Shown here: one piece after another, positions 10,720 to 20,185 of the stretch | Layout: the number at the start of each line of letters is the position of its first letter | Position numbering within the stretch: position 1 is the first letter of the stretch | Origin: Rhodoferax koreense | GTDB taxonomy: Bacteria > Pseudomonadota > Gammaproteobacteria > Burkholderiales > Burkholderiaceae_C | Assembly: GCF_001955695.1 (NCBI RefSeq) | Contig: NZ_CP019236.1 | Location: forward strand, 3,720,001-3,784,000 | Reading direction: 5' to 3' | DNA length: 64,000 nucleotides | The notes under the pieces: generated by a model | What the model was told of the DNA's origin: nothing | The model's input: the letters and a program-made list of their open reading frames with translations, nothing else | Database searches by the model: none | Program-made: the position numbers and the translations under genes

Positions 10720-11118
10720 TTATTTGGTCGGAATCTGGCCAGCGCCGGAAGCAGGCACTGCCGGCACCACAGCCGCCGGGGCCGATGCGGAACTGCCAGG
10801 AATCTGCCCGGCAGGCGTCGTGTTCGCGGCCGGCGCGGTGACGGCCGAACGCTCCAGCACGCTGCCCGAGCTCACAGGGCGCGCATTGCCGAAATAGGCC
10901 AGCGCCAGCGTGCAGACGAAGAACACCGCTGCGAGGACGCCGGTGGTGCGCGACAGGAAATTGGCACTGCCGCTGGCGCCGAACAGGCTGCCCGAGCCGC
11001 CGCTGCCAAAGGCGGCGCCCATGTCGGCGCCCTTGCCATGCTGCACCAGGATCAAACCGATCATGCCCAGCGCGGCGATGATCTGCACAGCCAGAAGGAC
11101 GGTCAACAACACATTCAT
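10720..11118 (-). CDS. secG: Preprotein translocase subunit SecG
   Basis: SecG is the small accessory membrane subunit of the SecYEG protein-export channel. The 132-residue product starts MNVLLTVLLAVQIIAALGMIG. Then come the family loop LVQHGKGADMGAAFGSG with the Gly/Ser-rich GSLFGASGSANFLSRTT and a second helix (GVLAAVFFVCTLALAYF). The tail is Ala/Pro-rich and low complexity. The start at 11118 follows an AGGAGT ribosome-binding site; a more upstream in-frame ATG is ignored for that reason. tpiA lies 46 bases upstream on the same strand. Confidence 0.95.
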   Translation of the reverse strand: MNVLLTVLLAVQIIAALGMIGLILVQHGKGADMGAAFGSGGSGSLFGASGSANFLSRTTGVLAAVFFVCTLALAYFGNARPVSSGSVLERSAVTAPAANTTPAGQIPGSSASAPAAVVPAVPASGAGQIPTK

Positions 11119-11164
11119 CTCGATACTCCTAAAACTAACCAAAAATAAGATGCGATGCGGCGAA

Positions 11165-11908
11165 TCAGGCCGCTGCGGCCACGATGGCGAGGAAGTCGGG
11201 TGCCTTCAGCGCCGCGCCGCCGATCAGGCCGCCGTCGATGTCGGGCTGCCCCAGCAACTGCGCCGCATTCGCCGCATTCATGCTGCCGCCGTACAGGATC
11301 CGCATCAGCGCAGAACGGTCGGTCGCCGCATGCAGCTGCGCACGCAGCACGGCGTGCACCTGCTGGGCCTGCTCCGGCGTGGCGGTCTTGCCCGTGCCGA
11401 TGGCCCAGACAGGCTCGTAGGCCACGACGATCTCGCTGATGCAGTGGCCGTTGACGTGAATCACCGCAGCCAACTGCCGTTTCACGGTTTCCTCGGTCTT
11501 GCCGGCTTCGCGCTCGGCGAGGGTCTCGCCCACGCACACGATGGGCGTGATGCCCGAAGCCAGGGCGCGAGCCGTCTTGGCGGCCACCACGGCGTCCGAT
11601 TCGCCATGGTACTGGCGACGCTCGGAATGTCCGACGATGGCGTAGCGCACACCGAACTCCTTCAGCATCGCCGCCGACACTTCGCCCGTGTAGGCGCCGG
11701 ATTCGAACTGCGAGATGTCCTGCGCGCCCAAGTCAATGCCAGAGCCGGCCAGCAGCCCCTGCAATTGCGCCAGATAGGGACTCGGCGCACACACGGCCAC
11801 ATCGCAATGCGTGGGCGCGAGCCCCGCCGACACCGCGCGCACCAGCGCTTCGTTGAAGGCCAGGCCGCCGTTCATCTTCCAGTTGCCGGCAATGAGTTTC
11901 TTTTTCAT
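11165..11908 (-). CDS. tpiA: Triosephosphate isomerase
   Basis: The enzyme interconverts dihydroxyacetone phosphate and glyceraldehyde 3-phosphate in glycolysis and gluconeogenesis. The 247 residues begin [14 protein letters not shown] with the catalytic lysine. They include the catalytic His in [14 protein letters not shown], the family signature [20 protein letters not shown] with the catalytic Glu, and the phosphate loop [14 protein letters not shown]. The length is normal. The start overlaps the stop of the upstream quinone oxidoreductase gene by four bases, and secG follows. Confidence 0.98.
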   Translation of the reverse strand: MKKKLIAGNWKMNGGLAFNEALVRAVSAGLAPTHCDVAVCAPSPYLAQLQGLLAGSGIDLGAQDISQFESGAYTGEVSAAMLKEFGVRYAIVGHSERRQYHGESDAVVAAKTARALASGITPIVCVGETLAEREAGKTEETVKRQLAAVIHVNGHCISEIVVAYEPVWAIGTGKTATPEQAQQVHAVLRAQLHAATDRSALMRILYGGSMNAANAAQLLGQPDIDGGLIGGAALKAPDFLAIVAAAA

Positions 11909-12918
11909 GCGTTCACCCAGGTCAAAACGATTTTTCCGACGTGCTGGTTGGACTCCATCAGCACGTGCGCCGGCTCGGCCCCACTCGCGCCCTGCCCCGC
12001 ATCGGCCGCGAACACACTGTGGATCACCGGCTTGATCCTGCCGCTTTCGATCAGCGGCCAGACGTGTTCCTTCAGCGAACGCGCGATGCCCGCCTTGAAC
12101 GCCACGGACCGAGGCCGCAGGGTGGAGCCGGTAATGGTCAGCCGCTTGCGCAGCACCAGACCGGTATTGATTTCACTCTTTACGCCGCCCTGCACCGCGA
12201 TGATGGCGATGCGGCCGTCCTCGGCCAGGCAGTCGATTTCGCGCGCCACGTAGTCGCCGGCGACCATGTCGAGCACCACGTCCACACCCTTGCCATTCGT
12301 GAGGCGTTTGACTTCGGCTACGAAGTCGGTGGTCTTGTAGTTGATCGCGTGATCGGCACCGAGCGCCACGCAGGCCCGGCACTTCTCGTCGCTGCCGGCC
12401 GTCACCAGCACGTGAGCGCCTAGCGCCTTGGCCATCTGGATGGCCGTCACGCCGATGCCGCTCGATCCGCCCTGGATCAGCAGTGTTTCGCCTTTCTGCA
12501 GCCGCGCGCGGTCGAACACATTGCTCCACACGGTGAAGAAGGTTTCGGGCAACGAAGCCGCCTCGGTATCGCTCAGCCCCTTGGGCACGGGCAGGCACTG
12601 GGCCACCGGCGCCACGCACAGCTCCGCGTAACCGCCGCCGGCCACCAGGGCGCACACGCGGTCGCCGATGGCGATGCCGGCCTGGGCCAGCGCCGCGGCG
12701 TCGCCGGCCACCACCACACCCGCCACCTCGAGGCCGGGAATGTCGGATGCCCCCGGCGGCACGGGGTAGTGCCCCATGCGCTGCAACACATCGGGCCGGT
12801 TCACACCGCTGGCCGCCACACGAATGAGCAGCTCGCCCACGCCGGCCACCGGCTCGGGGCGTGCACCCATGCGCAGCACCGCAGGTGCGCCATGGGATGT
12901 GATTTCGATCGCCTTCAT
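11905..12918 (-). CDS. NAD(P)H-quinone oxidoreductase, zinc-independent MDR family (PIG3-like)
   Basis: This is a 337-residue medium-chain reductase without the structural-zinc cysteine cluster. It probably reduces quinones or similar carbonyls with NADPH. The substrate-side N-terminal half includes [20 protein letters not shown] and [10 protein letters not shown]. The Rossmann half has [20 protein letters not shown] and then [11 protein letters not shown]. This pattern is that of the PIG3 (TP53I3) subgroup. It is translationally coupled to tpiA by an ATGA overlap and lies downstream of pnp. The physiological substrate cannot be read from the sequence. Confidence 0.85.
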   Translation of the reverse strand: MKAIEITSHGAPAVLRMGARPEPVAGVGELLIRVAASGVNRPDVLQRMGHYPVPPGASDIPGLEVAGVVVAGDAAALAQAGIAIGDRVCALVAGGGYAELCVAPVAQCLPVPKGLSDTEAASLPETFFTVWSNVFDRARLQKGETLLIQGGSSGIGVTAIQMAKALGAHVLVTAGSDEKCRACVALGADHAINYKTTDFVAEVKRLTNGKGVDVVLDMVAGDYVAREIDCLAEDGRIAIIAVQGGVKSEINTGLVLRKRLTITGSTLRPRSVAFKAGIARSLKEHVWPLIESGRIKPVIHSVFAADAGQGASGAEPAHVLMESNQHVGKIVLTWVNA

Positions 12919-12954
12919 GGAGGATCCAGGCTAAAAGTCAGGGATGTCGAAATT

Positions 12955-13004
12955 CCGTGGAGACCCGCCGACCCGGCCAATGCCGGGGGCGGCCACCTCC
13001 ACGG
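12955..13004 (-). terminator. Large GC-rich hairpin after pnp, possible terminator
   Basis: Outer arms ccgtggag (12955-12962) and ctccacgg (12997-13004) enclose a GC-rich interior with further pairing (cccggc with gccggg). The structure lies in the 100-base gap between the pnp stop and the start of the quinone oxidoreductase gene. On the minus strand it is followed by AATTTC rather than a U-run. It may therefore act as a 3'-end stabiliser or attenuator, not necessarily a strong intrinsic terminator. Confidence 0.4.
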
Positions 13005-13020
13005 GGCCGGCCACCGAAGC

Positions 13021-15156
13021 TCAGGACTGAGGCTCTTGGGCTGGCTGGGACTGGCTGAAGGCCGGCCGATCGAGCAACGCCTTCATCGACAGCTTGATGC
13101 GACCCTTTTCGTCGGTTTCCATGACCTTGACCTTCACGATCTGGCCTTCGCTCAGGTAGTCGGTGACCTTCTCGACGCGCTCGTGCGCGATCTGGCTGAT
13201 GTGCAGCAAGCCGTCCTTGCCTGGCAGCAGGTTGACCAGTGCGCCGAAGTCCAGGATCTTGGTGATCGGGCCTTCGTAGACCTTGCCGATCTCGACTTCG
13301 GCCGTGATCTGCTCGATGCGGCGCTTGGCTTCCTCGGCCTTGGCTGGATCGGCCGAAGCGATCGTGATCGTGCCGTCTTCCTCGATGTTGATCTGCGTGC
13401 CGGTTTCCTCGGTCAGCGCACGGATCACGGCGCCGCCCTTGCCGATCACGTCGCGGATTTTCTCCGGGTTGATCTTCATGGTGAACAGGCGCGGCGCGAA
13501 GTTCGAGACTTCGGTCTTGGCCTCGCTCATGGCTTCCTGCATCTTGCCCAGGATGTGCATGCGCGCTTCCTTGGCCTGGGCCAGGGCGACCTGCATGATT
13601 TCCTTGGTGATGCCCTGGATCTTGATGTCCATCTGCAGCGCGGTGATACCGTTGGTGGTACCAGCCACCTTGAAGTCCATGTCGCCCAGGTGATCTTCGT
13701 CACCCAGGATGTCGGTCAGCACGGCGAAGCGGTTGTCTTCCTTGATCAGGCCCATGGCGATGCCGGCCACGTGGGCCTTCATCGGCACGCCGGCGTCCAT
13801 CAGCGACAGGCAGCCGCCGCAGACCGAAGCCATCGACGAGGAACCGTTGGATTCGGTGATCTCGGACACCACACGCATGGTGTAGGGGAATTCTTCCTTG
13901 GTCGGCAGCACCGCGACGAGCGCGCGCTTGGCCAGGCGGCCGTGGCCGATTTCGCGGCGCTTCGGCGTGCCCACGCGGCCGGTTTCGCCGGTGGCGAACG
14001 GAGGCATGTTGTAGTGCAGCATGAAGCGGTCTTCGTATTCGCCGGCCAACGCGTCGATGCGCTGCGCGTCGCGTTCGGTGCCGAGCGTGGTCACGACCAG
14101 CGCCTGGGTTTCACCGCGCGTGAACAGTGCCGAACCGTGGGTGCGCGGCAGCACGCTGTTGCGGATCTCGATGGCACGCACGGTGCGCGTGTCGCGGCCG
14201 TCGATGCGGGGTTCGCCAGCCAGGATCTGGCTGCGCACGATCTTGGCTTCGATGTCGAACAGCATGCTTTCGACCGCCACGGCGTCGAATTCCACGCCTT
14301 CTGCCTTCAGGCCCTTGTTGACCCAGGTGTAGGCTTCACGGCAGGCATGGGTGCGGGCTTGCTTGTTGCGGATCTGGTAGGCCGCGGCGAGCTTTTCCTC
14401 GGCCAGCGCACGCACCTTGGCGATCAGGACTTCGTCCTTGGCGGCCGGCTTCCAGTCCCACACCGGCTTGCCGGCGTCGCGCACGAGTTCGTGGATCGCG
14501 TTGATGGCGATGTTGCCCTGCTGGTGGCCGAACACCACGGCGCCGAGCATGATTTCTTCGCTGAGCTGCTGGGCTTCGGATTCCACCATCAGCACGGCGG
14601 CTTCGGTACCGGCAACGACCAGGTCGAGGATCGAATCCTTGCGCGCGGTCTGGCCAGGGTTCAGCACGTATTCGCCGTTGACGTAGCCCACGCGGGCCGC
14701 GCCGATCGGGCCGTTGAACGGCAGGCCGCTCACGGACAGGGCCGCGCTCACCGCGATCATGGCGGCGATGTCGGCGTCGACTTCAGGATTGAGCGACAGC
14801 GTGTGCACCACGACGTGCACTTCGTTGAAGAAACCTTCCGGGAACAGCGGGCGGATCGGGCGGTCGATCAGGCGGCTGGTCAACGTTTCGAATTCGCTTG
14901 GACGGCCTTCGCGCTTGAAGAAGCTGCCGGGAATCTTGCCCGCGGCATAGGTCTTCTCGAGGTAGTCGACGGTCAACGGGAAGAAATCCTGCCCGGCCTT
15001 GCCTTCGGTCTTGCCGACCACGGTGGCCAGCACCACGGTGCCCTCCATGTCCAGCAGCACGGCGCCGGTGGACTGGCGAGCGATCTCGCCGGTTTCCATG
15101 GTGACCTTGTGGTTGCCCCATTGGAACGTCTTGCTGACTTTGTTGAAAATCGTCAT
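13021..15156 (-). CDS. pnp: Polyribonucleotide nucleotidyltransferase (PNPase)
   Basis: PNPase is the 3'-to-5' phosphorolytic exoribonuclease of the degradosome and of cold adaptation. The 711-residue product starts [20 protein letters not shown]. It has two RNase PH domains (for example [20 protein letters not shown] and [18 protein letters not shown]), a KH domain near residues 550-620 ([20 protein letters not shown]) and an S1 domain ([20 protein letters not shown]). An in-frame ATG 12 codons upstream lacks conserved sequence, so the ATG at 15156 is used. rpsO lies directly upstream with a hairpin terminator between, the common rpsO-pnp arrangement. Confidence 0.98.
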   Translation of the reverse strand: MTIFNKVSKTFQWGNHKVTMETGEIARQSTGAVLLDMEGTVVLATVVGKTEGKAGQDFFPLTVDYLEKTYAAGKIPGSFFKREGRPSEFETLTSRLIDRPIRPLFPEGFFNEVHVVVHTLSLNPEVDADIAAMIAVSAALSVSGLPFNGPIGAARVGYVNGEYVLNPGQTARKDSILDLVVAGTEAAVLMVESEAQQLSEEIMLGAVVFGHQQGNIAINAIHELVRDAGKPVWDWKPAAKDEVLIAKVRALAEEKLAAAYQIRNKQARTHACREAYTWVNKGLKAEGVEFDAVAVESMLFDIEAKIVRSQILAGEPRIDGRDTRTVRAIEIRNSVLPRTHGSALFTRGETQALVVTTLGTERDAQRIDALAGEYEDRFMLHYNMPPFATGETGRVGTPKRREIGHGRLAKRALVAVLPTKEEFPYTMRVVSEITESNGSSSMASVCGGCLSLMDAGVPMKAHVAGIAMGLIKEDNRFAVLTDILGDEDHLGDMDFKVAGTTNGITALQMDIKIQGITKEIMQVALAQAKEARMHILGKMQEAMSEAKTEVSNFAPRLFTMKINPEKIRDVIGKGGAVIRALTEETGTQINIEEDGTITIASADPAKAEEAKRRIEQITAEVEIGKVYEGPITKILDFGALVNLLPGKDGLLHISQIAHERVEKVTDYLSEGQIVKVKVMETDEKGRIKLSMKALLDRPAFSQSQPAQEPQS

Positions 15157-15310
15157 GTGAATCTCCTGTTCAGTTCTGGAAATGCAACCCAACCCGGGTC
15201 GCGTGGGCCAGAGAGAAGACCGAAAACGATGCCATTCCAGAAGAGATCGCCGGCTGGCAATTTCTTATGGAATGACACAGCGCGTCGTCTGTCGTCGGCT
15301 CCGGAATGTC

Positions 15311-15370
15311 GAAAATCAAAAAGCGCCTCAGTCAGTCAACTAGATCTAGTCAACCAACTCAGGCGCTTTG
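15311..15370 (-). terminator. Intrinsic terminator between rpsO and pnp
   Basis: Arms 15320-15331 and 15358-15369 pair over 12 bases with one mismatch (aaagcgcct..ag). On the minus strand the stem is followed by TTTTTGATTTTC, a U-rich tract as in Rho-independent terminators. The loop contains a perfect 12-base palindrome (actagatctagt). It starts about 15 bases after the rpsO stop, so rpsO can end here while some transcripts read through to pnp. Confidence 0.75.
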
Positions 15371-15384
15371 TATGGACTCAGTGC

Positions 15385-15651
15385 TTACTTACGCAGACCA
15401 AGCTTGGCGATCAGGGCCGTATAACGGTCGTGGTCCTTGGCGTTCAGGTAGTCGAGCAGCTTGCGGCGGCGGCTCACCATGCGCAGCAGGCCGCGGCGGC
15501 CGTGGTGATCCTTGGCATGCGTCTTGAAATGGGGGGTCAGTTCGTTGATGCGGGCGGTCAGCAGTGCGACTTGCACTTCAGGACTGCCGGTATCGGAAGC
15601 GCTGCGGGCGTTGGCCTTGACGACTTCGGCCTTGATGGAGGATGCGATCAT
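15385..15651 (-). CDS. rpsO: 30S ribosomal protein S15
   Basis: S15 binds the central domain of 16S rRNA early in 30S assembly. The 88-residue product includes [39 protein letters not shown] and [14 protein letters not shown], all hallmarks of S15. Length and start ([16 protein letters not shown]) are as expected. It is followed by a terminator hairpin and then pnp on the same strand. Confidence 0.98.
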   Translation of the reverse strand: MIASSIKAEVVKANARSASDTGSPEVQVALLTARINELTPHFKTHAKDHHGRRGLLRMVSRRRKLLDYLNAKDHDRYTALIAKLGLRK

Positions 15652-15758
15652 GTTTTATCCAGGGTTTGTGGGCCGATGGCAGGTGGTGCACAGGCCCAGG
15701 TTTTCACTTGCGTCGGCCACCGGAATTGCGGCTGACGTGCGCTCTGCGAAATGCAAAG

Positions 15759-15795
15759 CCTGTGGATTATAGCCTGGATGGAGGTACACCCCCAG
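15759..15795 (-). promoter_or_regulatory. rpsO: Candidate sigma-70 promoter for rpsO
   Basis: On the minus strand a perfect -10 hexamer TATAAT occupies 15771-15766, about 115 bases before the rpsO start. Seventeen bases further upstream only a weak G-rich -35 (TGGGGG) is seen. The upstream edge falls in a dispersed repeat that starts near 15788. Assignment rests on the -10 match and the position. Confidence 0.4.
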
Positions 15796-15877
15796 GTCGC
15801 TCACTCCGTGTAGCTCTCACCCCCTTGCAGGGGGCGACACCAGCGGCCTGGCAAAGCCAGTTCCGCGGTGTCTCTGG
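15788..15877 (+). repeat. Dispersed intergenic repeat, copy A
   Basis: A non-coding stretch with the pattern ccccaggtcgctc, then cttgcagggggcgacaccag, then a palindromic core ggcctggcaaagccagttcc. The same pattern occurs in the intergenic gaps near 22,070 (inverted) and 58,770. It lies in the 281-base gap upstream of rpsO, close to its presumed promoter and downstream of the convergent side of ypfJ. I associate such elements with Comamonadaceae genomes from memory. The function is unknown. Confidence 0.6.
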
Positions 15878-15932
15878 ATCGGGCAGCGGCGTCTGTCAAG
15901 ATGCGTGTAAATTTTGTGGCGAGCTGACTTTG

Positions 15933-16802
15933 TTAGATTTGCCGGGCGCTGAAGGTGTCGCAGGATTTCACCGCGCCCGTCTGGAAACCGGTGCTGAACC
16001 AGCGCTGGCGCTGGGCGCTCGTGCCATGGGTGAAGCTGTCGGGCACCACGGCTCCGCCGCGTGAGCGCTGCAAGGCATCGTCGCCGATCTTGGCCGCGGC
16101 ATTCATCGCCGATTCGATGTCGCCGTTTTCGAGGATCTGCCGCGAGGCCTGGGCCTTGTTGGCCCAGATACCGGCGAAGCAGTCGGCCTGGAGTTCGAGC
16201 CGCACGCTCAGCGCGTTGTACTGCACCTGGCTGACCCGGCCGCGCATCTCGTCCATCTTGGCGCTGATGCCCATCAGGTTCTGCACATGGTGGCCGACCT
16301 CGTGAGCGATCACATAGGCCTGGGCGAATTCGCCGGGCGCACCGAGCTGGTTCTTCAGCGTCTGGTAGAAATCCAGGTCAATGTAGACCTTCTGGTCACC
16401 CGGGCAATAGAACGGCCCCATCGCCGACTGGCCCTGTCCGCAGGCGGTGGGAATCGCGCCGCGGAACAGCACCAGCTTCGGATCGACGTATTTGCCGCCG
16501 GCCTGGGCGAACACGCCGGTCCATACGTCTTCGGTGTCGGCCAGCACGGTCGAGACGAATTTGGCCATGCGGTCATCCGCCGGAGGCGCATGCGCCGGCG
16601 CCTGTTGCGTCTGCGGCGCCGGTCCACCACCGCTGAGCAGACCCAGGATGGTCAACGGGTTGACGCCGAAGATCCACCCGCCGACCAGCGCCACCACGAT
16701 GGTGCCCACGCCGATGCTGCGCCCGCCGATGAAGCCGCCACCCCCGCCGCCGTCACGCCGGTCTTCTACATTGTCCGATTCCCGATTGCCTTCCCATTTC
16801 AT
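15933..16802 (-). CDS. Neutral zinc metallopeptidase, YpfJ/DUF-type family
   Basis: This is a 289-residue membrane-anchored protein of the YpfJ family of predicted zinc peptidases. It starts MKWEGNRESDNVEDRRDGGG, followed by a Gly-rich linker and one transmembrane helix (IGVGTIVVALVGGWIFGV). The extracytoplasmic domain has the zinc motif AHEVGHHVQN and the conserved ELQADCFAGIWAN, which supplies the third ligand region. The C terminus has FTHGTSAQRQRWFSTGF. An upstream in-frame ATG exists, but the chosen start matches the family N terminus. The substrate is unknown. It is transcribed divergently from the cyclase gene at 17,048. Confidence 0.88.
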   Translation of the reverse strand: MKWEGNRESDNVEDRRDGGGGGGFIGGRSIGVGTIVVALVGGWIFGVNPLTILGLLSGGGPAPQTQQAPAHAPPADDRMAKFVSTVLADTEDVWTGVFAQAGGKYVDPKLVLFRGAIPTACGQGQSAMGPFYCPGDQKVYIDLDFYQTLKNQLGAPGEFAQAYVIAHEVGHHVQNLMGISAKMDEMRGRVSQVQYNALSVRLELQADCFAGIWANKAQASRQILENGDIESAMNAAAKIGDDALQRSRGGAVVPDSFTHGTSAQRQRWFSTGFQTGAVKSCDTFSARQI

Positions 16803-17047
16803 GCTTGTCTCCCGCAGTGGATGCAGGATGGTAACGCGCCAGCCCGGGTACACGGGCGACACGACTGCATACGACACCGCCCCGCGGTCACACAGCGGGC
16901 CAGTCATCTCCGCGGCAGGCAGAGGGTCAATTCAACGCATTTATGTAACAAGTGTAGGATGATATTTGCGCTGCCGTTGCAACATGCCTTGCCCGGAGGC
17001 ATGCCTCGTTGGTCCGGACACCATTGCCTCGCAGGCGGAGTTGAGAA

Positions 17048-18262
17048 ATGAACATTCTTGGATTCGCAGAAAAACCCACGGTGCTGGTGGTGGACGACAC
17101 AGCCGACAACCTCACGCTGATGGCCGCGCTGCTGAAGGACACCTACCGCGTGAAGGTGGTGAACCATGGCGAAAAAGGCCTGTCCATTGCGACCTCGGCG
17201 AATCCACCGGATCTGATCCTGCTCGACATCATGATGCCGCAGATCGACGGCTACGAGGTCTGCCGCCGGCTCAAAGCGAATCCGGCCACGCGCGACATCC
17301 CGGTGATCTTCCTCACCGCCAAGTCGGACGAGGAAGCCGAGGAAAAGGGTTTCGAGCTCGGCGCTGTGGACTACATCACCAAGCCCATCAGCCCGCCGAT
17401 CCTGCTGGCGCGGGTGCACAACCACATCGCGCTCAACGTGCGCACGGCCATGCTGCAATCGCTGTCGCAGAAACTCTCGCGGTACCTGTCGCCACAGGTC
17501 TACAAGTCGATCTTCGAAGGCGCGCGGGACGTGTCGATCAACGCCGTGCGCAAGAAGCTCACCATCTTCTTCTCCGACATCAAGGATTTCACGCAGACCT
17601 CGGAACACATGCAGCCCGAGGACATGACGTATCTGCTCAACAGCTACTTCTCCGAGATGTCGAAGATCGCGCTCGAATACGGCGCGACGATCGACAAGTT
17701 CATCGGCGACGCCATCCTGATCTTCTTCGGCGACCCCGAGACCCGCGGCGTGCAGGAAGACGCGCTGCAGTGCGTGCGCATGGCCGTGGCGATGCAGCGG
17801 CGCATGCACGAGCTGCGCCGCGTCTGGCGCGACAAGGGCTACCGCCAGCCGTTTCAGGTGCGCATCGGCATCAACACCGGCTTTTGCAACGTCGGCAATT
17901 TCGGCAGCGACCAGCGCATGGACTACACCGTCATCGGCAGCGAGGTGAACCTGGCCGCGCGGCTGGAGCAGAACGGCGAGCCCGACGGCGTCCTGATGTC
18001 GTACGAGACCTATGCGCTCATCAAGGACGAATTCGAAACCGAGGAAGGCCAGCCGCTGAGCGCCAAGGGCGTGTCGCGCGAGATCCGCTGCTTCATGCTG
18101 CGCGGCATCGACCATCCGGCCGAGGCGGAAGGCGACACGCTCAACCAGCACTACCCCGGCCTGCGGCTCGCGATCGACCTCGACAAGATGAACGGGACCA
18201 CGCGCGATCGTGCCGTCGCCGACCTGCAGAAGGCCATCGAGGCGATCCGGGGCCAGGGCTGA
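17048..18262 (+). CDS. Response regulator fused to class III adenylate cyclase
   Basis: This is a 404-residue cytoplasmic protein that couples a phosphorelay input to cyclic nucleotide synthesis. Residues about 12-135 form a receiver domain with the acidic pair in VLVVDDTADN, phosphoacceptor Asp60 in LILLDIMMP, Thr in FLTAKS and Lys in YITKPI. Residues about 180-370 form a class III cyclase. FFSDIKDFT and FIGDAILIFFG supply the metal Asp residues, the Lys in IDKFIGDA and the Asp-Tyr-Thr in RMDYTVIGSEVNLAARLE fit ATP specificity, and NLAARLE carries the transition-state Asn/Arg. No membrane or HAMP segment is present. No histidine kinase gene is adjacent, so the partner is unknown. Confidence 0.9.
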   Translation: MNILGFAEKPTVLVVDDTADNLTLMAALLKDTYRVKVVNHGEKGLSIATSANPPDLILLDIMMPQIDGYEVCRRLKANPATRDIPVIFLTAKSDEEAEEKGFELGAVDYITKPISPPILLARVHNHIALNVRTAMLQSLSQKLSRYLSPQVYKSIFEGARDVSINAVRKKLTIFFSDIKDFTQTSEHMQPEDMTYLLNSYFSEMSKIALEYGATIDKFIGDAILIFFGDPETRGVQEDALQCVRMAVAMQRRMHELRRVWRDKGYRQPFQVRIGINTGFCNVGNFGSDQRMDYTVIGSEVNLAARLEQNGEPDGVLMSYETYALIKDEFETEEGQPLSAKGVSREIRCFMLRGIDHPAEAEGDTLNQHYPGLRLAIDLDKMNGTTRDRAVADLQKAIEAIRGQG

Positions 18263-18294
18263 CCCGCCGGACCGCGGCCATCCACGCTATTCCG

Positions 18295-19110
18295 TCACCG
18301 GAGCATGGCCGACATGGCCGACAGGCTGTTGAGCGTGCGGACCACGTCCGCCACCGAATCCTTGGCAAAGGCCACGGTCACGCCGTCCACACGCGCCAGC
18401 CCCGGCAGGATGGCGAACAGGTCGGCCATGCCGGGCCCCTGCGTCTGCAGCCGGCACTGGAACGGGCCCTGGCGCGGCGCCGGCGGCGCGGTGCCCGCCT
18501 GGAGCACTTCGCGCGCCGCCGCCTCGATGGCGCTGCAGGCCGCCGATGGCGAGACTGAAATCCCGCTCGCGTGGCCATGCGCCTGCTTGGTGACGACAAA
18601 GCGCGCCCGCGGGTACAGCGGCTGCGTCTCCGCCTGGAACACGTCGTCGCCGCTGGCCAGCAGCACCGGCACGCCGAGTTCGGCCGCGAGTGCGCCGTAG
18701 AGGCCGGCCTCGCCGAGCTCCTCGCCGCCCAGCCAGACGCGCGCAAAGGCGAAGCTGTTGATGGTGTGGGCCAGCACGCCGCGGCTTTGCGCGCGTGCGT
18801 GGTAGCCGATCATGAACACGCCGTCGCAGCCCTCCTCCAGGCCGCCCATCATGCCCAGCACACGCGGCTTGCCGAGCACGGTGCGCGCGCGCGGGTCGAG
18901 TTCGTCGGGCAGCAGGTTGCGAAAGCCGCCGTGGGAATCGTTGACGAGCACCTCCCTGGCCCCGCCGGCGAACGCACCGCGGATGGCGGCATTCGCCTCG
19001 GCCGTCATCAGCCGGCGGGCGCGCTCGTATTCGGCGTTGCCGGCACGGGTCTGCTCGACATGGAACACACCGGCCACGCCTTCGATATCGACGGAAATCA
19101 GAATCTTCAT
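18295..19110 (-). CDS. dppA: M55-family D-aminopeptidase (DppA-like)
   Basis: This 271-residue protein matches the DppA-type zinc D-aminopeptidases that remove N-terminal D-amino acids from short peptides. MKILISVDIEGVAGV holds the metal ligands Asp8 and Glu10. Further ligands or catalytic histidines fit VNDSHGGFRN, MIGYHARAQ and LAHTINSF, and the acidic GGEELGEAG follows. It is the last gene of the importer/peptidase operon, 12 bases after the P1-family peptidase. Context suggests that imported peptides, including D-residue peptides, are hydrolysed here. Confidence 0.88.
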   Translation of the reverse strand: MKILISVDIEGVAGVFHVEQTRAGNAEYERARRLMTAEANAAIRGAFAGGAREVLVNDSHGGFRNLLPDELDPRARTVLGKPRVLGMMGGLEEGCDGVFMIGYHARAQSRGVLAHTINSFAFARVWLGGEELGEAGLYGALAAELGVPVLLASGDDVFQAETQPLYPRARFVVTKQAHGHASGISVSPSAACSAIEAAAREVLQAGTAPPAPRQGPFQCRLQTQGPGMADLFAILPGLARVDGVTVAFAKDSVADVVRTLNSLSAMSAMLR

Positions 19111-19122
19111 GGATGGGGTCCT

Positions 19123-20184
19123 TCAGGCCGCAGCCTGCATCAGCGCCAGCCAGTCCGGCGCGAGTTCGTTCAAGGCGAGGCGCCGGTGGCCGTCGCGGCC
19201 GGTCACGGAGACGGCCGCGAACAGCGCGTTCACGATGGCCTGCTCGGTCGCTTCGGCCGTGGCGGCGAACAGGGGATCGAGCAGGCTCTCGTGCAGCAGC
19301 GCGGCGTGTTGCAGCCGGCCCGCGCTGTTCTGCGGCACGGTGGTCGCCGTGGAAAACGCCAGCGCGATGTCGCCGCTGCCGTGGCCGTAGTCGGAGCCGG
19401 TGCGCGCCAGGCCGGCGCCCGCGCGCACCGCCACGCGGCGCAACTGGCGTGCGTCGAGCGGCGCGTCGGTGGCGACCAGCAGGATGATGGAGCCGCGTTC
19501 CGCGGCGTCGTTGCGTTCGGCCAGACGCTGCACCAGCGCCGGCCCAATGCGGCGCCCGGCCAGCGTCAGCGCCGCGGGCCGGCCGAAATTGGCCAGCACC
19601 AGGGCACCGACGGTGAACGCGCCCACCGGCGTGCGCGCCAGCCGCGACGCCGAGCCGATGCCGCCCTTGAGTCCGAAGCAACTCATGCCGCGCCCTGCCC
19701 CCACCGCGCCCTGGGCGAATTCGGCCTTTGCATCGGCCAGCGCCTGTAGCGCGTGGGCCTCGGTCACGGCGAAGGCCTGCAGGTCGTTGAGGTAGCCGTC
19801 GTTGCATTCGAAGACCAGCGGATTCAGCGTCGGCAGCTGGCGGCCGATGCCGGGCTGCGCGGCGACGGCGGCACGGATCAGGGCGGTGGCCACCGTGCCC
19901 ACCGCGAAGGTGTTGGTGAGCGCGATCGGCGATTCGAGCACGCCGAGTTCCTGCACCTGCATCAGGCCCGTGCTCTTGCCGAAGCCGTTGATCACGGCCG
20001 CGCCGGCCGGCACCTTGTGCATGAACAGGTCGCCCGCATCACCCGGATGCGGCAGCACCATGGTCACGCCGGTCTGCACCGGGCCGTCGGCCAGGGTGCA
20101 GTGGCCCACCGTGACGCCGGACACGTCGCTGATGGTGCCGAGCGGGCCGCTGGGCAGCTCGCCGATGCGCACGGCGGGCGACAC
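19123..20184 (-). CDS. P1-family peptidase (DmpA/BapA-type aminopeptidase)
   Basis: This is a 353-residue member of the DmpA-type self-processing Ntn-fold aminopeptidases, which release N-terminal residues including D- and beta-amino acids. Visible family features are GTISDVSGVTVGHCTL near the N terminus, TVMVLPHPGDA-like and INGFGKSTGLMQV blocks, and ERGSIILLVATDAPL. The Gly-Ser in ERGSI matches the autocleavage site that exposes the nucleophilic Ser. The start is a GTG at 20184, directly after the permease stop (TAG C GTG), and begins the conserved MSPAVRIGELPSG. A longer reading would overlap the permease gene. Confidence 0.85.
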   Translation of the reverse strand: MSPAVRIGELPSGPLGTISDVSGVTVGHCTLADGPVQTGVTMVLPHPGDAGDLFMHKVPAGAAVINGFGKSTGLMQVQELGVLESPIALTNTFAVGTVATALIRAAVAAQPGIGRQLPTLNPLVFECNDGYLNDLQAFAVTEAHALQALADAKAEFAQGAVGAGRGMSCFGLKGGIGSASRLARTPVGAFTVGALVLANFGRPAALTLAGRRIGPALVQRLAERNDAAERGSIILLVATDAPLDARQLRRVAVRAGAGLARTGSDYGHGSGDIALAFSTATTVPQNSAGRLQHAALLHESLLDPLFAATAEATEQAIVNALFAAVSVTGRDGHRRLALNELAPDWLALMQAAA

Positions 20185-20185
20185 G

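Noticed and set aside
12769..15735. A 988-codon plus-strand open frame opposite pnp and rpsO
   Set aside because: The translation is His/Asp/Gln-rich and low complexity, typical of the complement of a high-GC gene. The minus-strand genes have all expected motifs.
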